NCBI GenBank assembly: GCA_023512435.1
Contig: JAILZP010000015.1
Location: 1 to 64,000 of the forward strand
Direction of reading: 5' to 3'
Length of the DNA stretch: 64,000 bases
DNA from: Peptococcaceae bacterium
GTDB lineage: Bacteria; Bacillota; Desulfotomaculia; Desulfotomaculales; Desulfocucumaceae
Below the pieces are notes generated by a model, which had not been told where the DNA came from, did not search any database, and saw only the letters and a list, made by a program, of their open reading frames with translations. This document shows positions 8,696-17,346 of this stretch, one piece after another; position 1 is the first letter of the stretch, and each line of letters starts with the position of its first letter. A program made the translations under genes and the position numbers.

Positions 8696-9403
8696 TCAAA
8701 CATTGCCCAGATAGGCCTTTACAATATCATCACTGTTCTTCACTTCGTCCCTGGTACCCGAAAATACTATTTTTCCGGTCTCGAGAACATACGCGTAATC
8801 CGAAATGCTCAGCGCGTTATCAACCATCTGCTCAACCAGCAATATTGTTACACCCGTCTGTTTTATCTCCGTCAACAGCTTAAAGACATCCTTGACTATT
8901 ATCGGCGCGAGACCGAGCGACGGCTCGTCAAGGATAAGAAGATCGGGTGCCGTCATCAAAGCTCTCGCTATCGCAAGCATCTGCTGCTCTCCACCCGACA
9001 ACGTGCCTGCGATCTGCCTGCGTCTTTCCTTAATTCTCGGAAAGCGGTCATACATCTGGTCCATTCGGTCACGAATCTTCTTGGCGTCCTTCTCCACATA
9101 CGCTCCGAGAAGCATGTTCTCTTCAACGGTATGCTCCGCAAATATCTGCCTGCCTTCGGGGACAAGCCTTATTCCTTTACTGACCAGCTTATCCGGGGCT
9201 GTCCTGGTTATGTCCTCGCCCTTGTACAGGATTCTCCCTTCCTTTGACCGGTGGAGACCAACTATGGTATTCAGTATCGTACTCTTTCCTGCTCCGTTCG
9301 CTCCCGCTATCGTTACAACCGAACCTTTCTTTACATCAAAGGACACGTGGTGTACGACCTCTGTCTTGCCGTAAGCGATGGTTAAATTCTCAACCTTCAG
9401 CAC
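8696..9403 (-). CDS. livF: Branched-chain amino acid-type ABC transporter, ATP-binding protein LivF
   Basis: 235 residues. Walker A GANGAGKST near 35, signature LSGGEQQ near 134, Walker B LLILDEP near 155 and the LivF-type SLGLAP after it. It is one of two nucleotide-binding domains of a Liv/HAAT importer on the cytoplasmic membrane face. GTG start at 9403 has GAGGTGG 5-11 bases upstream and overlaps the preceding LivM-LivG gene by 7 bases. It is last in the operon; no clear terminator was found in 8651-8695. Confidence 0.94.
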   Translation of the reverse strand: MLKVENLTIAYGKTEVVHHVSFDVKKGSVVTIAGANGAGKSTILNTIVGLHRSKEGRILYKGEDITRTAPDKLVSKGIRLVPEGRQIFAEHTVEENMLLGAYVEKDAKKIRDRMDQMYDRFPRIKERRRQIAGTLSGGEQQMLAIARALMTAPDLLILDEPSLGLAPIIVKDVFKLLTEIKQTGVTILLVEQMVDNALSISDYAYVLETGKIVFSGTRDEVKNSDDIVKAYLGNV

Positions 9404-11211
9404 GCCGCCACCTCTTCTCCCAGATACGCTTTCCTTACCACCGGATCCACGCTCACTTCCGCCGTAGTGCCCTCCGCAATCTTCTTGCCGTAATCTATAA
9501 CCGTTATATAATCAGATATGCCCATCACTATGCTCATATGGTGTTCGATCATAAGTACCGTTATTCCGACATCTCTTATTTTCTTGATTATCTCGGAAAG
9601 CTCTGCTATTTCCGTTTCATTAAGACCGGCGCAAGGCTCGTCCAGCACCATAAGTTTTGGCTTCTCGCACAGAGCACGGGCGATCTCCACCAGTTTCTGC
9701 TGTCCTGTTGAAAGGCTTCCGGGATCAAAATTTGACTTGCTTTCCAGGCCGATCAGCTTCAGGCAATCGTAAGCTTCCAGATATGCCTCTTTTTCTTCTT
9801 TTCTTTTCTTGCGCGAATGGAAAATCGCGCCCGCCATACTGTATGTGTAGTATATTCTTCCGCCCATCGCCACGTTATCTATTACACGCAAGTCTTTGAA
9901 CAGCCTCACATGCTGATATGTCCGGGCTATTCCGCGCTTCACCGAATCATAAGGTTCCATTCCCGTTATATCCTCGCCGTTGAATATAACGCTGCCTTCG
10001 CTCGGCTTGTCAATGCCCGTTATCAAATTAACCGTGGTCGTCTTGCCGGCTCCGTTCGGTCCAATCAGGGAGTGTACCGTGCCTCTCTTTACCTTAAGGT
10101 CCAGGTTCCCGACAGCCGTAAGTCCTCCGAATCGTCTGGTGAGATTCTTTACTTCAAGAATATATTCAGGGCCGTCAGCGTTAACCCTGTATTTTTCGAA
10201 GCTTACCGGCGGCCTGTCGCCCAAATCTTCTATATGTCTGTTATCCTCAATGGCCCTGAAGCGTTCCTTTAATCTTCCCGCAATACCTCCGGGCATAACC
10301 TGCGTCAGCACGATCAGAAGCCCGCCGAAGACTATCTGCTTAAGGTCCGGTGACGCATTAAAGAACTCCGGTACTATCATTACGATGGTAACGCCGATGG
10401 CGGGTCCGCTCAATGTGCCTGTTCCGCCAATAATGACCGTCAAAAGAATAAATATTGTCAGGTAGAATCCAAACGTGTCGGGACTGATAAATTCACTGTA
10501 GCTCGCGTAAAGGGAGCCGGCTATGCCGATGATCACTGAGCTTATGAGCAGTGCTATAACCTTGTATTTCCTGTTGTTTATACCCACTCCCGATGCCGCA
10601 ATCTCGTCATTCTTGACCGCAATAAAATCACGGCCCCAATGGCTCTTGATCAGGCCCCATTCAAACAACATAATGAGAATCAGGAAGAAGAATATTACAT
10701 AGTATCTTGCATTATTGGAGAGGTTCAGACCGAATATGGACCATGCGGGGAGGAAAAATCCCGCCGCGCCGTGCGTCAAGGAAGTCCAGTCGTTGAGTAT
10801 CCTCTGCACGATCTCTAAAATGCCGAGGCTGATCAGGGCAAGATAGTTGCCCTTCACCTTATATGCGGGCAAGGATATCAGAAAGCTGATTAGTCCGGTA
10901 ACAACCATTGCCGCCAGCAGACCGGCCAGGAACGGCATTTTGAGGGTCGTAACCGTTATTGCCGACGCGTACGCACCGGCGCCGAAAATAGCCGCGGCGG
11001 AAAGGGTCAGCAAACCGCAATACCCCGCAGAAATGTCATAACCGATGGCCACAATGACGTAAATAAATAAAATTGTGGCAAATCTCAAATAATAATTACC
11101 GGCCATAAGTGGAAACGCCAGGCAAAAGCACAGCAACGCAAACTTCAGTATGATAAGCCATAGGCTATACTTTTTCCGCGGCGGACAAGTTCTTGTTAAA
11201 AAACTTGGCAC
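9397..11211 (-). CDS. LivM-LivG fusion: HAAT-family permease joined to its ATPase
   Basis: 604 residues in one frame. Residues about 15-315 are a LivM-type permease with eight or more hydrophobic segments and the family EAA-like loop (GVGINNRKYKVIALLISS). After a linker of some 35 residues, about 350-600 form a LivG ATPase: Walker A GPNGAGKTT, QHVRLF Q-loop, signature LSTGQQKLVEIARAL, Walker B MVLDEP followed by CAGLN. LivM and LivG are usually separate genes. Start is GTG at 11211, supported by GGAGG 9 bases upstream; it overlaps livH by 47 bases. Both halves look intact. Base composition is lower in GC than the flanking chromosome. Confidence 0.93.
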   Translation of the reverse strand: MPSFLTRTCPPRKKYSLWLIILKFALLCFCLAFPLMAGNYYLRFATILFIYVIVAIGYDISAGYCGLLTLSAAAIFGAGAYASAITVTTLKMPFLAGLLAAMVVTGLISFLISLPAYKVKGNYLALISLGILEIVQRILNDWTSLTHGAAGFFLPAWSIFGLNLSNNARYYVIFFFLILIMLFEWGLIKSHWGRDFIAVKNDEIAASGVGINNRKYKVIALLISSVIIGIAGSLYASYSEFISPDTFGFYLTIFILLTVIIGGTGTLSGPAIGVTIVMIVPEFFNASPDLKQIVFGGLLIVLTQVMPGGIAGRLKERFRAIEDNRHIEDLGDRPPVSFEKYRVNADGPEYILEVKNLTRRFGGLTAVGNLDLKVKRGTVHSLIGPNGAGKTTTVNLITGIDKPSEGSVIFNGEDITGMEPYDSVKRGIARTYQHVRLFKDLRVIDNVAMGGRIYYTYSMAGAIFHSRKKRKEEKEAYLEAYDCLKLIGLESKSNFDPGSLSTGQQKLVEIARALCEKPKLMVLDEPCAGLNETEIAELSEIIKKIRDVGITVLMIEHHMSIVMGISDYITVIDYGKKIAEGTTAEVSVDPVVRKAYLGEEVAAC

Positions 11212-12052
11212 TCATTATCCCCTCCGGCAAAAATATTATCACAATAATCATAATGACGAAGCTGATCGAATCCTTTATCCCGGCGGGGACAAATATGCAT
11301 ATGAAGGCTTCAATGAGCCCCAAGATGAAGCCCCCGATAAACGCTCCTTTTGTGTTTCCAAACCCGCCCAGCACAGCGGCTGCAAATCCTTTCAGGCCGA
11401 TTGAATAGGTCATGGTGTAACTGGCAAACGTAATCGGCGCGATTAGCGCGCCGCCTACCGCCGCAACGGCTCCGGCCATGGCAAAGCAGGACAAGATTAT
11501 CTTTTCGCTCTTGATGCCCATCAGTTCCGACGTGGACGGCCTGAACGCAACAGCGCGCACAGCCCTGCCAAACCTGGTCCTCTTTATTATCGTCTGGTAC
11601 ACAACCCCTATAACTACGGCGATGGTTATCATCATCAACTCATGAAGCATGATGTTTGCGCCAAAAACAGTCACCATTTTGCCGCCGAACAAGTACGGAA
11701 ACGCCTGCGGCTCGGTGCCGAACATCATTCGCGCAATGTTGTCCAATATGATGGAGGCCCCGAACAGCGTGATAATCCATCCTACATTATTCTGCAAATC
11801 CCCGAGCTTCTTAACGCAGGTCTCGTACATCACAATGTTCAGCACTATGCTGACGGCGATGGCCACGAACAGGGCAGGTAAATAGCTGAGCCCGCATATT
11901 ACCATCATCCACCAGCTCACCATTGCGCCCATCATCACAACAGAGGCGTGCGCAAAATTGACGATGCCCGTCGTAGAACTTACCATTCCGATCGCAAGCG
12001 CCATTAGTGCGTATATGCTTCCATTCGCCAGGCCGAATATTAATTGCTGCAT
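11165..12052 (-). CDS. livH: Branched-chain amino acid-type ABC transporter permease LivH
   Basis: 295 residues, all-helical membrane protein with the LivH opening MQQLIFGLANGSIYALMALA and the loop GIKSEKIILSCFAMAGAVAAVGG in its C-terminal half. It forms the membrane channel with the LivM half of the fusion. The ATG at 12052 is used because homology begins there and GAGGAG precedes it; longer in-frame sequence upstream lies in a hairpin region and is unlikely to be translated. It is third from the end of the operon. Confidence 0.93.
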   Translation of the reverse strand: MQQLIFGLANGSIYALMALAIGMVSSTTGIVNFAHASVVMMGAMVSWWMMVICGLSYLPALFVAIAVSIVLNIVMYETCVKKLGDLQNNVGWIITLFGASIILDNIARMMFGTEPQAFPYLFGGKMVTVFGANIMLHELMMITIAVVIGVVYQTIIKRTRFGRAVRAVAFRPSTSELMGIKSEKIILSCFAMAGAVAAVGGALIAPITFASYTMTYSIGLKGFAAAVLGGFGNTKGAFIGGFILGLIEAFICIFVPAGIKDSISFVIMIIVIIFLPEGIMSAKFFNKNLSAAEKV

Positions 12053-12082
12053 CCTGTCATTCTCCTCTTTGCCCAGACAAAC

Positions 12083-12125
12083 GGTGTGACGGCATCGGCT
12101 GCTAGTCAGCCAATGCCGGCACACC
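12083..12125 (-). promoter_or_regulatory. Long intercistronic hairpin between livJ and livH
   Basis: GGTGTG/CACACC, CGGCAT/ATGCCG and GGCTG/CAGCC pair in nested order with single mismatches between blocks and a five-base loop: 17 paired bases. No T-run follows on the minus strand, so it is not a standard terminator. Such structures often stabilise the binding-protein mRNA or reduce permease expression; that is inference. Confidence 0.7.
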
Positions 12126-12153
12126 ACAGTCTGATTTTAGGTGCGATTTGATC

Positions 12154-13395
12154 TTATTTCGTAAAGGACCCTCTGATATAAACGTCTCCAAATATTTTGT
12201 CCGTTGTCAACATCGGGTCTAACAGAACAGGCACGAGGTCTTTTCCGGAAATGGCTTCATGATTTGTCGGGGAGAACCTGTACGTGTCCGCGGTGCCGAC
12301 TTTCAACGGAAACTCGGAAATTTTTGTCTCCAAGACTTTTTTCACTGCGTCGGGATCGAAAGTGCCCGCTGTTTCAACCGCCCATTTGTAAAGATAGATC
12401 GCCTCGTAGCCGGACGCCACCATCTGAGGAGCGGTGGTTCTGCCGCCGGGTCCGTATTTGCCGTATTTTGCGACAATCTTATCGTAGAGTTCCTGACGCG
12501 CTTTATCCAGCTGAGTCGCACCGGAAGCTTTGTCCACCGACCAGAAGCCGGTAATCGTGTAGCATCTGTCAATACCGTTCCCGGCGAGCTCCCTGAAGTT
12601 CGGCAGGGAGAGTCCCGTATAGCCGAGATAAATCAATTTGTCCATATAACCGATTCTTGAAAGCGCGGAGACTATTTTCGCGCCATCGGCACCCAGGGTC
12701 CAGGCGAGGGCGCAGTCCGCGCCGGCTTGCTTAATCTTCTCCGCAACAGGCGTCATATCGGCGTCTCCGGATTTATATGTTATCGCTTCCACCGGCGTGA
12801 TTCCGGCTGCTTTGCAGGCTGCTTGCAGGGAAGCTATTCCATCATTGCCCAGGGCGGTCGTATCGCCCAGCAGCACGATTTTTTGGAAACCGGCTTTTTT
12901 GGCGATATTTACAAGGGCCTCAGCCTGTACCGGACTCGGGAAGAATGTTCTGAAGGTATAAGGATACTTCTCAGCATTGATCAGTTGAGTGTTGGTGGCA
13001 ATGTTAAGGATCTGAATGATTTTGTTTTTATTGACATAATCTTCAGAGGCGGCGACGCATGTTGAGTTCGGCTGGCCAATCATCATCTGGACTTTCTCTT
13101 TATCAATCAGTTCTTGAACCGCAGTCTTTGATTTTGTCGGGTCGGCTTCATCGTCGCGGGTCACAAACTTAATGGCCTTTCCCATAATTCCGCCGGCCTT
13201 ATTGATTTCTTCAATGGCCAGTTCGGCACCCTGCTTGGTGGCTATTCCCATCGTAGCCGAAGGGCCCGTCATTGGTCCGACATATCCCAGCACCACTTCG
13301 CCGCCCGCTTTTTTGGAAGCGCATCCGCCCAGTACCAACATCGACATCAAAACCATTACCAGCACTGCGGTGATCGGTTTATTCTTCCTCACCAT
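12154..13395 (-). CDS. livJ: ABC transporter substrate-binding lipoprotein LivJ-like
   Basis: 413 residues. A lipoprotein signal ends at VLGGC (Cys about 25). The mature domain has the Peripla_BP_6 hallmarks: VVLGYVGPMTGPSATMG, QGAELAIEEINKAGG and the MMIGQPNSTCVAASEDYVN serine/threonine ligand loop. It would capture the substrate outside the membrane and deliver it to LivH/LivM. Members of the family bind branched-chain amino acids, amides, urea or small aromatic and aliphatic acids; the sequence does not fix the ligand. GGAGGG lies 5-10 bases before the ATG. Confidence 0.92.
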   Translation of the reverse strand: MVRKNKPITAVLVMVLMSMLVLGGCASKKAGGEVVLGYVGPMTGPSATMGIATKQGAELAIEEINKAGGIMGKAIKFVTRDDEADPTKSKTAVQELIDKEKVQMMIGQPNSTCVAASEDYVNKNKIIQILNIATNTQLINAEKYPYTFRTFFPSPVQAEALVNIAKKAGFQKIVLLGDTTALGNDGIASLQAACKAAGITPVEAITYKSGDADMTPVAEKIKQAGADCALAWTLGADGAKIVSALSRIGYMDKLIYLGYTGLSLPNFRELAGNGIDRCYTITGFWSVDKASGATQLDKARQELYDKIVAKYGKYGPGGRTTAPQMVASGYEAIYLYKWAVETAGTFDPDAVKKVLETKISEFPLKVGTADTYRFSPTNHEAISGKDLVPVLLDPMLTTDKIFGDVYIRGSFTK

Positions 13396-13535
13396 CTGTC
13401 CCTCCGTTTCATTTTTTTATCACATCGGATAAATGCTAATGATCATAACATTTATGCCTTTATGATCTGTCCAAAAAAGCCGAATTTACCGGGCATTTTA
13501 AATTTAACAGAAATTACTGAATCAAATCACTCTTC

Positions 13536-13590
13536 CATGCATACTGACCGGTTGCGAATCCGCATTGCGGCAACTTTGTCCTTATGCATG
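13536..13590 (-). promoter_or_regulatory. Nested inverted repeat in the SDR-livJ gap
   Basis: Outer arms CATGCATA and TATGCATG and inner arms GTTGC and GCAAC in the 212-base gap upstream of the livJ start on the other side of the SDR gene end. No T-run. It could be an RNA hairpin separating regulation of the reductase and transporter parts. The rest of this gap is AT-rich without a clear promoter. Confidence 0.35.
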
Positions 13591-13607
13591 CCGTTCTCGT
13601 TCTTCCG

Positions 13608-14348
13608 TTAAATACTCCCGCCGCTCACTATAAGGCACTGAGCGGAGATAAAACTTGCATCGTCACTAGCCAGGAAGGACGCCGCGCTGGCCACTTCTTC
13701 CGGCTCACCCAGCCTCTTGAGCGGTATAAGCTTCATATGTTCGGCAATAATCTCTTTCGGCACCGCCATGTACATGTCTGTGTTGATAAATCCCGGGGCA
13801 ATGCAATTAGCCGTAATATTCTTCGGCCCTCCCTCCTTGGCGAGTGTTTTTGTGAAACTGATGATGGCCCCTTTTGAAGCTGAATAGTTAGCCTGACCCG
13901 CGAGTCCAAACGCAGATACGGATGCGATGTTCACAATCCTGCCGTAGTTTTTCTCGCGCATGATCGGTACCACATATTTGCACGTATGGTACACCCCGTA
14001 AAAGTTAACGTTTATTACGGAATCCCATTGTTCATTGGTCATTTTGTGGAACATGGAATCCCTCGTGATGCCGGCATTGTTGACCAAAATATCGATGGTT
14101 TTGAATTTGTCCATTGTAATTTTGATCGCCTCGGCCACCTGCCGCTCATCGCCGACATCGCACCGGATCGCAATCACTCTTTCTCCGGTGGGATCAATGG
14201 ATCTGGCTGTTTGCTGTGCGGCATCCAAATCAATCCCCAAAATAGAAACCCCTGCCGCGCCGTCTTCAACAAACCTTTTTACAATAGCCTTGCCGATCCC
14301 TTTCTCTCCTCCCGTTACGATTGCGTATTTTCCGCTTAATTTGCCCAT
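13608..14348 (-). CDS. Short-chain dehydrogenase/reductase, FabG/acetoacetyl-CoA reductase type
   Basis: 246 residues, classical SDR. Cofactor motif TGGEKGIG near 12-19, NNAG near 92, catalytic Ser in ASVSA near 143 and YSASK near 156-160. The size and overall text match 3-oxoacyl-ACP or 3-oxoacyl-CoA reductases. Because it sits between a CoA-transferase regulator and a Liv transporter rather than in a fatty-acid cluster, a role in oxidising or reducing a hydroxyacyl-CoA made by the CoA-transferase is more likely than lipid synthesis; this is inference. GGAGGT precedes the ATG. Confidence 0.85.
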   Translation of the reverse strand: MGKLSGKYAIVTGGEKGIGKAIVKRFVEDGAAGVSILGIDLDAAQQTARSIDPTGERVIAIRCDVGDERQVAEAIKITMDKFKTIDILVNNAGITRDSMFHKMTNEQWDSVINVNFYGVYHTCKYVVPIMREKNYGRIVNIASVSAFGLAGQANYSASKGAIISFTKTLAKEGGPKNITANCIAPGFINTDMYMAVPKEIIAEHMKLIPLKRLGEPEEVASAASFLASDDASFISAQCLIVSGGSI

Positions 14349-14406
14349 CTTTTACCTCCACATTGATTCTCGAGCACGCATGAGAAGCCCTGTCCACTCC
14401 GTCAAG

Positions 14407-15351
14407 TCAATTGTTCAGCGTAAACTGTGGAAACTCTATTTTCTTTCTTTCCAGGGCGGCAGCGGTGATGTGACTTACTTTTTTTACCGCAGTCGCGTCT
14501 TTCCAGTACGAGTCCTGAGATTTCAGATATTTCCTGAACTGACCCGGTGGAATAAAAACGTGTTTGGCAAATACCCTGTTAAAATGCGTGATATTCACAA
14601 AACCCGTTTCCTTGCTTATCTGCGCCAGCGGCAAGTCGGTATAGGAGAGAAGTTCCACCGCCTTTCGTACCCGGATAATCATAAGGCATTCGAAAATAGT
14701 GACAGAGGTCTCTTTCTTAAAGAGATTGCAAAGGTGGCTTTTTTTCAATGATGCGTGGGCAACAATATCATCCAGCGACAGCCGTTTCTTGTAATTGTCC
14801 TCCAGAAACCTGATTGTATCCCTCACCGGCGCAGAATAAGCTGATATCTCTATATATTTAGACGATGCGGTTTTCTCGAGCCTTGTCTTTTTGGTCAGTT
14901 TGAAGAGAATCGCGTAAAGATACGCGATCATTATCTTCTCGGATTCCGGTGTTGAACTGTTGCTCTCGTCCAAAATTTCTTTTAGAAGCACTCCCGAAAA
15001 ATCGTCTTTCTGCACCAGGATACCAACATCGGAGCACATTTCCATCACGCCCTTGGAAAACGAAGAGAACTTCACTTCGAAATAGTAGCCCGCTTCGTTG
15101 CCCGTGTTGGTAAACGTGTGGACGCAGTTTGCCGGAATCAGGATCGTATCCCCTGCGCCCGCCGTGAACGTGCGGCCTCCGACGGTGAATTGGTAACTGC
15201 CCCGGACGATATGATTCAACTGGTAGAAAGGATGCGTGTGTGGTTGATACGTAAGCCCCGCGTCCATTTTTGACAGTATCGCAATTAATATCTTGATTTC
15301 CTGGTGTATTTTAATACCCCCTCCCATGGCCATGCTGGTTTGATCCATCAT
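14407..15351 (-). CDS. AraC-family transcriptional regulator with cupin sensor
   Basis: 314 residues. Residues about 30-100 form a cupin (HTHPFYQLNHIVRG, then GDTILIPANCVHTF), the usual effector pocket. Residues about 200-300 hold the double helix-turn-helix of AraC/XylS proteins (LSLDDIVAHASLKKSHL; PLAQISKETGFVNITHFNRVF). Its ATG overlaps the CoA-transferase stop in an ATGA, so it is translated with the operon it probably controls. Direct and inverted repeats immediately upstream of the operon promoter (17121-17216) are likely binding sites. The effector is unknown but may be the transported acid or its CoA ester. Confidence 0.9.
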   Translation of the reverse strand: MMDQTSMAMGGGIKIHQEIKILIAILSKMDAGLTYQPHTHPFYQLNHIVRGSYQFTVGGRTFTAGAGDTILIPANCVHTFTNTGNEAGYYFEVKFSSFSKGVMEMCSDVGILVQKDDFSGVLLKEILDESNSSTPESEKIMIAYLYAILFKLTKKTRLEKTASSKYIEISAYSAPVRDTIRFLEDNYKKRLSLDDIVAHASLKKSHLCNLFKKETSVTIFECLMIIRVRKAVELLSYTDLPLAQISKETGFVNITHFNRVFAKHVFIPPGQFRKYLKSQDSYWKDATAVKKVSHITAAALERKKIEFPQFTLNN

Positions 15352-16922
15352 TTTGCCTCGAAGCAGATTCGGGGCATTTCCTTGAGGTCATCCGCCATCG
15401 AAGGCTTAAAATCAAGCAGGTCGAGAACATCCTTTTTAATATCGAGACCCGGGGCGATTTCGACCAGCTCGATCCCGTTTTCTTTAAGCTTGAATACACA
15501 GCGTTCGGTAACGTAAAGGACTGTTTTATGATTTTCAAACTCCACGCCCGCATTCATCGTGATGCACTCTACATTTTTCACGATCTTCGTTTCTTTTCCG
15601 TCATAGGGAATCAGCTTGCCGTTTTCGGATTTATAGCCCGAACCCCGCATGAAGGTGAAGCAGAACACCAGCTTCTTTGCGGAATGGACAATGAAATTAA
15701 AGCCGCCGACGCCCGCAAGATACGGCCCTTTTTTACAGACGTTCACGTTTCCGGCTGCATCCACCTCCAACGCTCCCAGAAAACCTATATCAAGCCCGCC
15801 GCCCTCGTAAAACCTGAACTGGGTCGCCTGATCATAGATAGAATCCGCATTCATGGAGACTCCGAACACCGATGGAAGCTGTACGCCGCCTATGATGCCG
15901 GTCTCGGTGGTCATAACGACGGAACTCATATCGATCCCGAGATTTATCGCCTCGCCGCTGATCATCTGCGGGATCCCGATCCCGATGTTCACTACGGCAT
16001 CCGGATACAGTTCCATTGCCGCCCTTCTTGCAATGACCTTCTGCGCGATGTCTCTTTTCCGGGCACCGTTTGTTGTCTCGTTGTCCAAAATTGCCCTCAT
16101 TTCTTCATCGCTGCATCTCTTTTCATTTGAAAAATACGGACTGTAAGGAAGGTGCGGGGCCGTCTGCACATGGTCGGGATCGACAATTATCGCGTCCACG
16201 AGGAAATAGGGGATGTGAACAATGTGCGGATTAAAGTATTCTTCCTTGAGGGCTTTTACGTATACGATTACCTTGCCGCCGTTGTTCTTCGCCGCCATTG
16301 CGGAGGCCAGGGCGTCGTTAATTGAGGGCTCCGCTTCAAGCGTTATATTGCCCTTCACGTCCGCATAGCTTGCCTTCAGCACGACGACGTCCGGCCGGAT
16401 CATTTTATACCAGAGGTATTCCTCGCCGTTAACGACCCTTAGTTCGACCAGGTCCTCCGTCTCTATCCCCTCGTTGAGCTTGCAGCCCCCGTAGCGAGGA
16501 TCCTGCTGGGTGCGCAGTCCGACCTTCGTAAGATATCCGTCCTTGCCGGCGATGTATTCGCTCATCAAGATCGACAGCACGCCCTGGGAAATATTGTAGC
16601 CCTCAATCTCGTTGCTCCTGATCATGGGGAGCAGGGGCTGGTGATAGCCCATATGTCCGCCGATCACGCGTTTCAGGAGCCCCTTATGGGTTAAATGTTT
16701 AAAATAATTATAGCCAGGCGCGTCAATGTCCGGGGACCCGTAGGAAATGACGCACAGGTCGCGCGGGTGTCCGGTCGCGAGAAACGAATCCCCGATGCTC
16801 TTAAATATTTTGGCGGGAGAGCACACAAGAGCCGTACCGGCAATATGTATGGCATCTCCGTCTGATATCAGCCTTACAGCTTCGTCCGCGGACATGAGCT
16901 TCTTTTTTAACAAATCAGTCAT
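15348..16922 (-). CDS. Acyl-CoA:carboxylate CoA-transferase, propionate/acetate (Pct, YdiF) type
   Basis: 524 residues with both CoA-transferase domains in one chain. N-terminal LMSADEAVRLISDGDAIHIAG and C-terminal NIGIGIPQMISGEA; the catalytic glutamate is in TTETGIIGG near residue 340, which forms the enzyme-CoA thioester. Relatives move CoA between acetyl-CoA and propionate, lactate, acrylate or butyrate. Being first in an operon with an importer suggests it activates the imported acid without ATP. The ATG at 16922 begins the conserved domain; in-frame upstream codons to 17081 lie in the leader. Strong promoter at 17080-17109. Confidence 0.9.
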   Translation of the reverse strand: MTDLLKKKLMSADEAVRLISDGDAIHIAGTALVCSPAKIFKSIGDSFLATGHPRDLCVISYGSPDIDAPGYNYFKHLTHKGLLKRVIGGHMGYHQPLLPMIRSNEIEGYNISQGVLSILMSEYIAGKDGYLTKVGLRTQQDPRYGGCKLNEGIETEDLVELRVVNGEEYLWYKMIRPDVVVLKASYADVKGNITLEAEPSINDALASAMAAKNNGGKVIVYVKALKEEYFNPHIVHIPYFLVDAIIVDPDHVQTAPHLPYSPYFSNEKRCSDEEMRAILDNETTNGARKRDIAQKVIARRAAMELYPDAVVNIGIGIPQMISGEAINLGIDMSSVVMTTETGIIGGVQLPSVFGVSMNADSIYDQATQFRFYEGGGLDIGFLGALEVDAAGNVNVCKKGPYLAGVGGFNFIVHSAKKLVFCFTFMRGSGYKSENGKLIPYDGKETKIVKNVECITMNAGVEFENHKTVLYVTERCVFKLKENGIELVEIAPGLDIKKDVLDLLDFKPSMADDLKEMPRICFEAK

Positions 16923-17079
16923 ATATCTACGCTCTCTTATTCCACGTTTTTTAGTTCCTGTTTTTGCACGCCACCCAACCGTGCGGGTAAGTGTTGAAAA
17001 AGTCAGTATTTTATTTGTTATCAGGCCGGCATGTCCCTCCCTCCCGCAAAAAGTCTTAATATTTCTTTCGCGTGGCACC

Positions 17080-17109
17080 ATTTTAGCACCTTCAAAAACG
17101 GAATGTCAA
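17080..17109 (-). promoter_or_regulatory. Strong sigma-A promoter of the CoA-transferase/Liv operon
   Basis: Minus strand TTGACA (17109-17104), 18-base spacer and TAAAAT (17085-17080). Start of transcription near 17073 gives a leader of about 150 bases before the CoA-transferase ATG at 16922. Confidence 0.7.
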
Positions 17110-17120
17110 GCAATATTTAA

Positions 17121-17216
17121 CAGATGCGGCGTAATATGAGATAATTTTTCCCGATATTACGCATCTGCCAATACGTTCGTAATTCAGGATATTTTTTTCC
17201 GAGATTCCGCACCTCC
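17121..17216 (-). promoter_or_regulatory. Operator-like repeats upstream of the operon promoter
   Basis: An inverted repeat (CAGATGCG..TAATAT with ATATTACGCATCTG, 17121-17167, 3-base bulge) lies 12 bases upstream of the -35. In addition, 17140-17169 is repeated directly, imperfectly, at 17188-17216 (shared frame GATA-T6-CCGA-ATT-CGCA-CT-CC), offset 48 bases. This placement fits activator sites of the AraC-family regulator in the operon. Confidence 0.5.
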
Positions 17217-17346
17217 ACCTTCCTGGTTTCCTCAAGTTTTGATAGGATGACGAGAGAGGATGTGTTTAGCTGACACATGGTGAAAAGTTTCACTATCCAG
17301 GGGCTGACCGGACAACCTTGCAGGCAGTGAAAACCGGGGATTGGGA

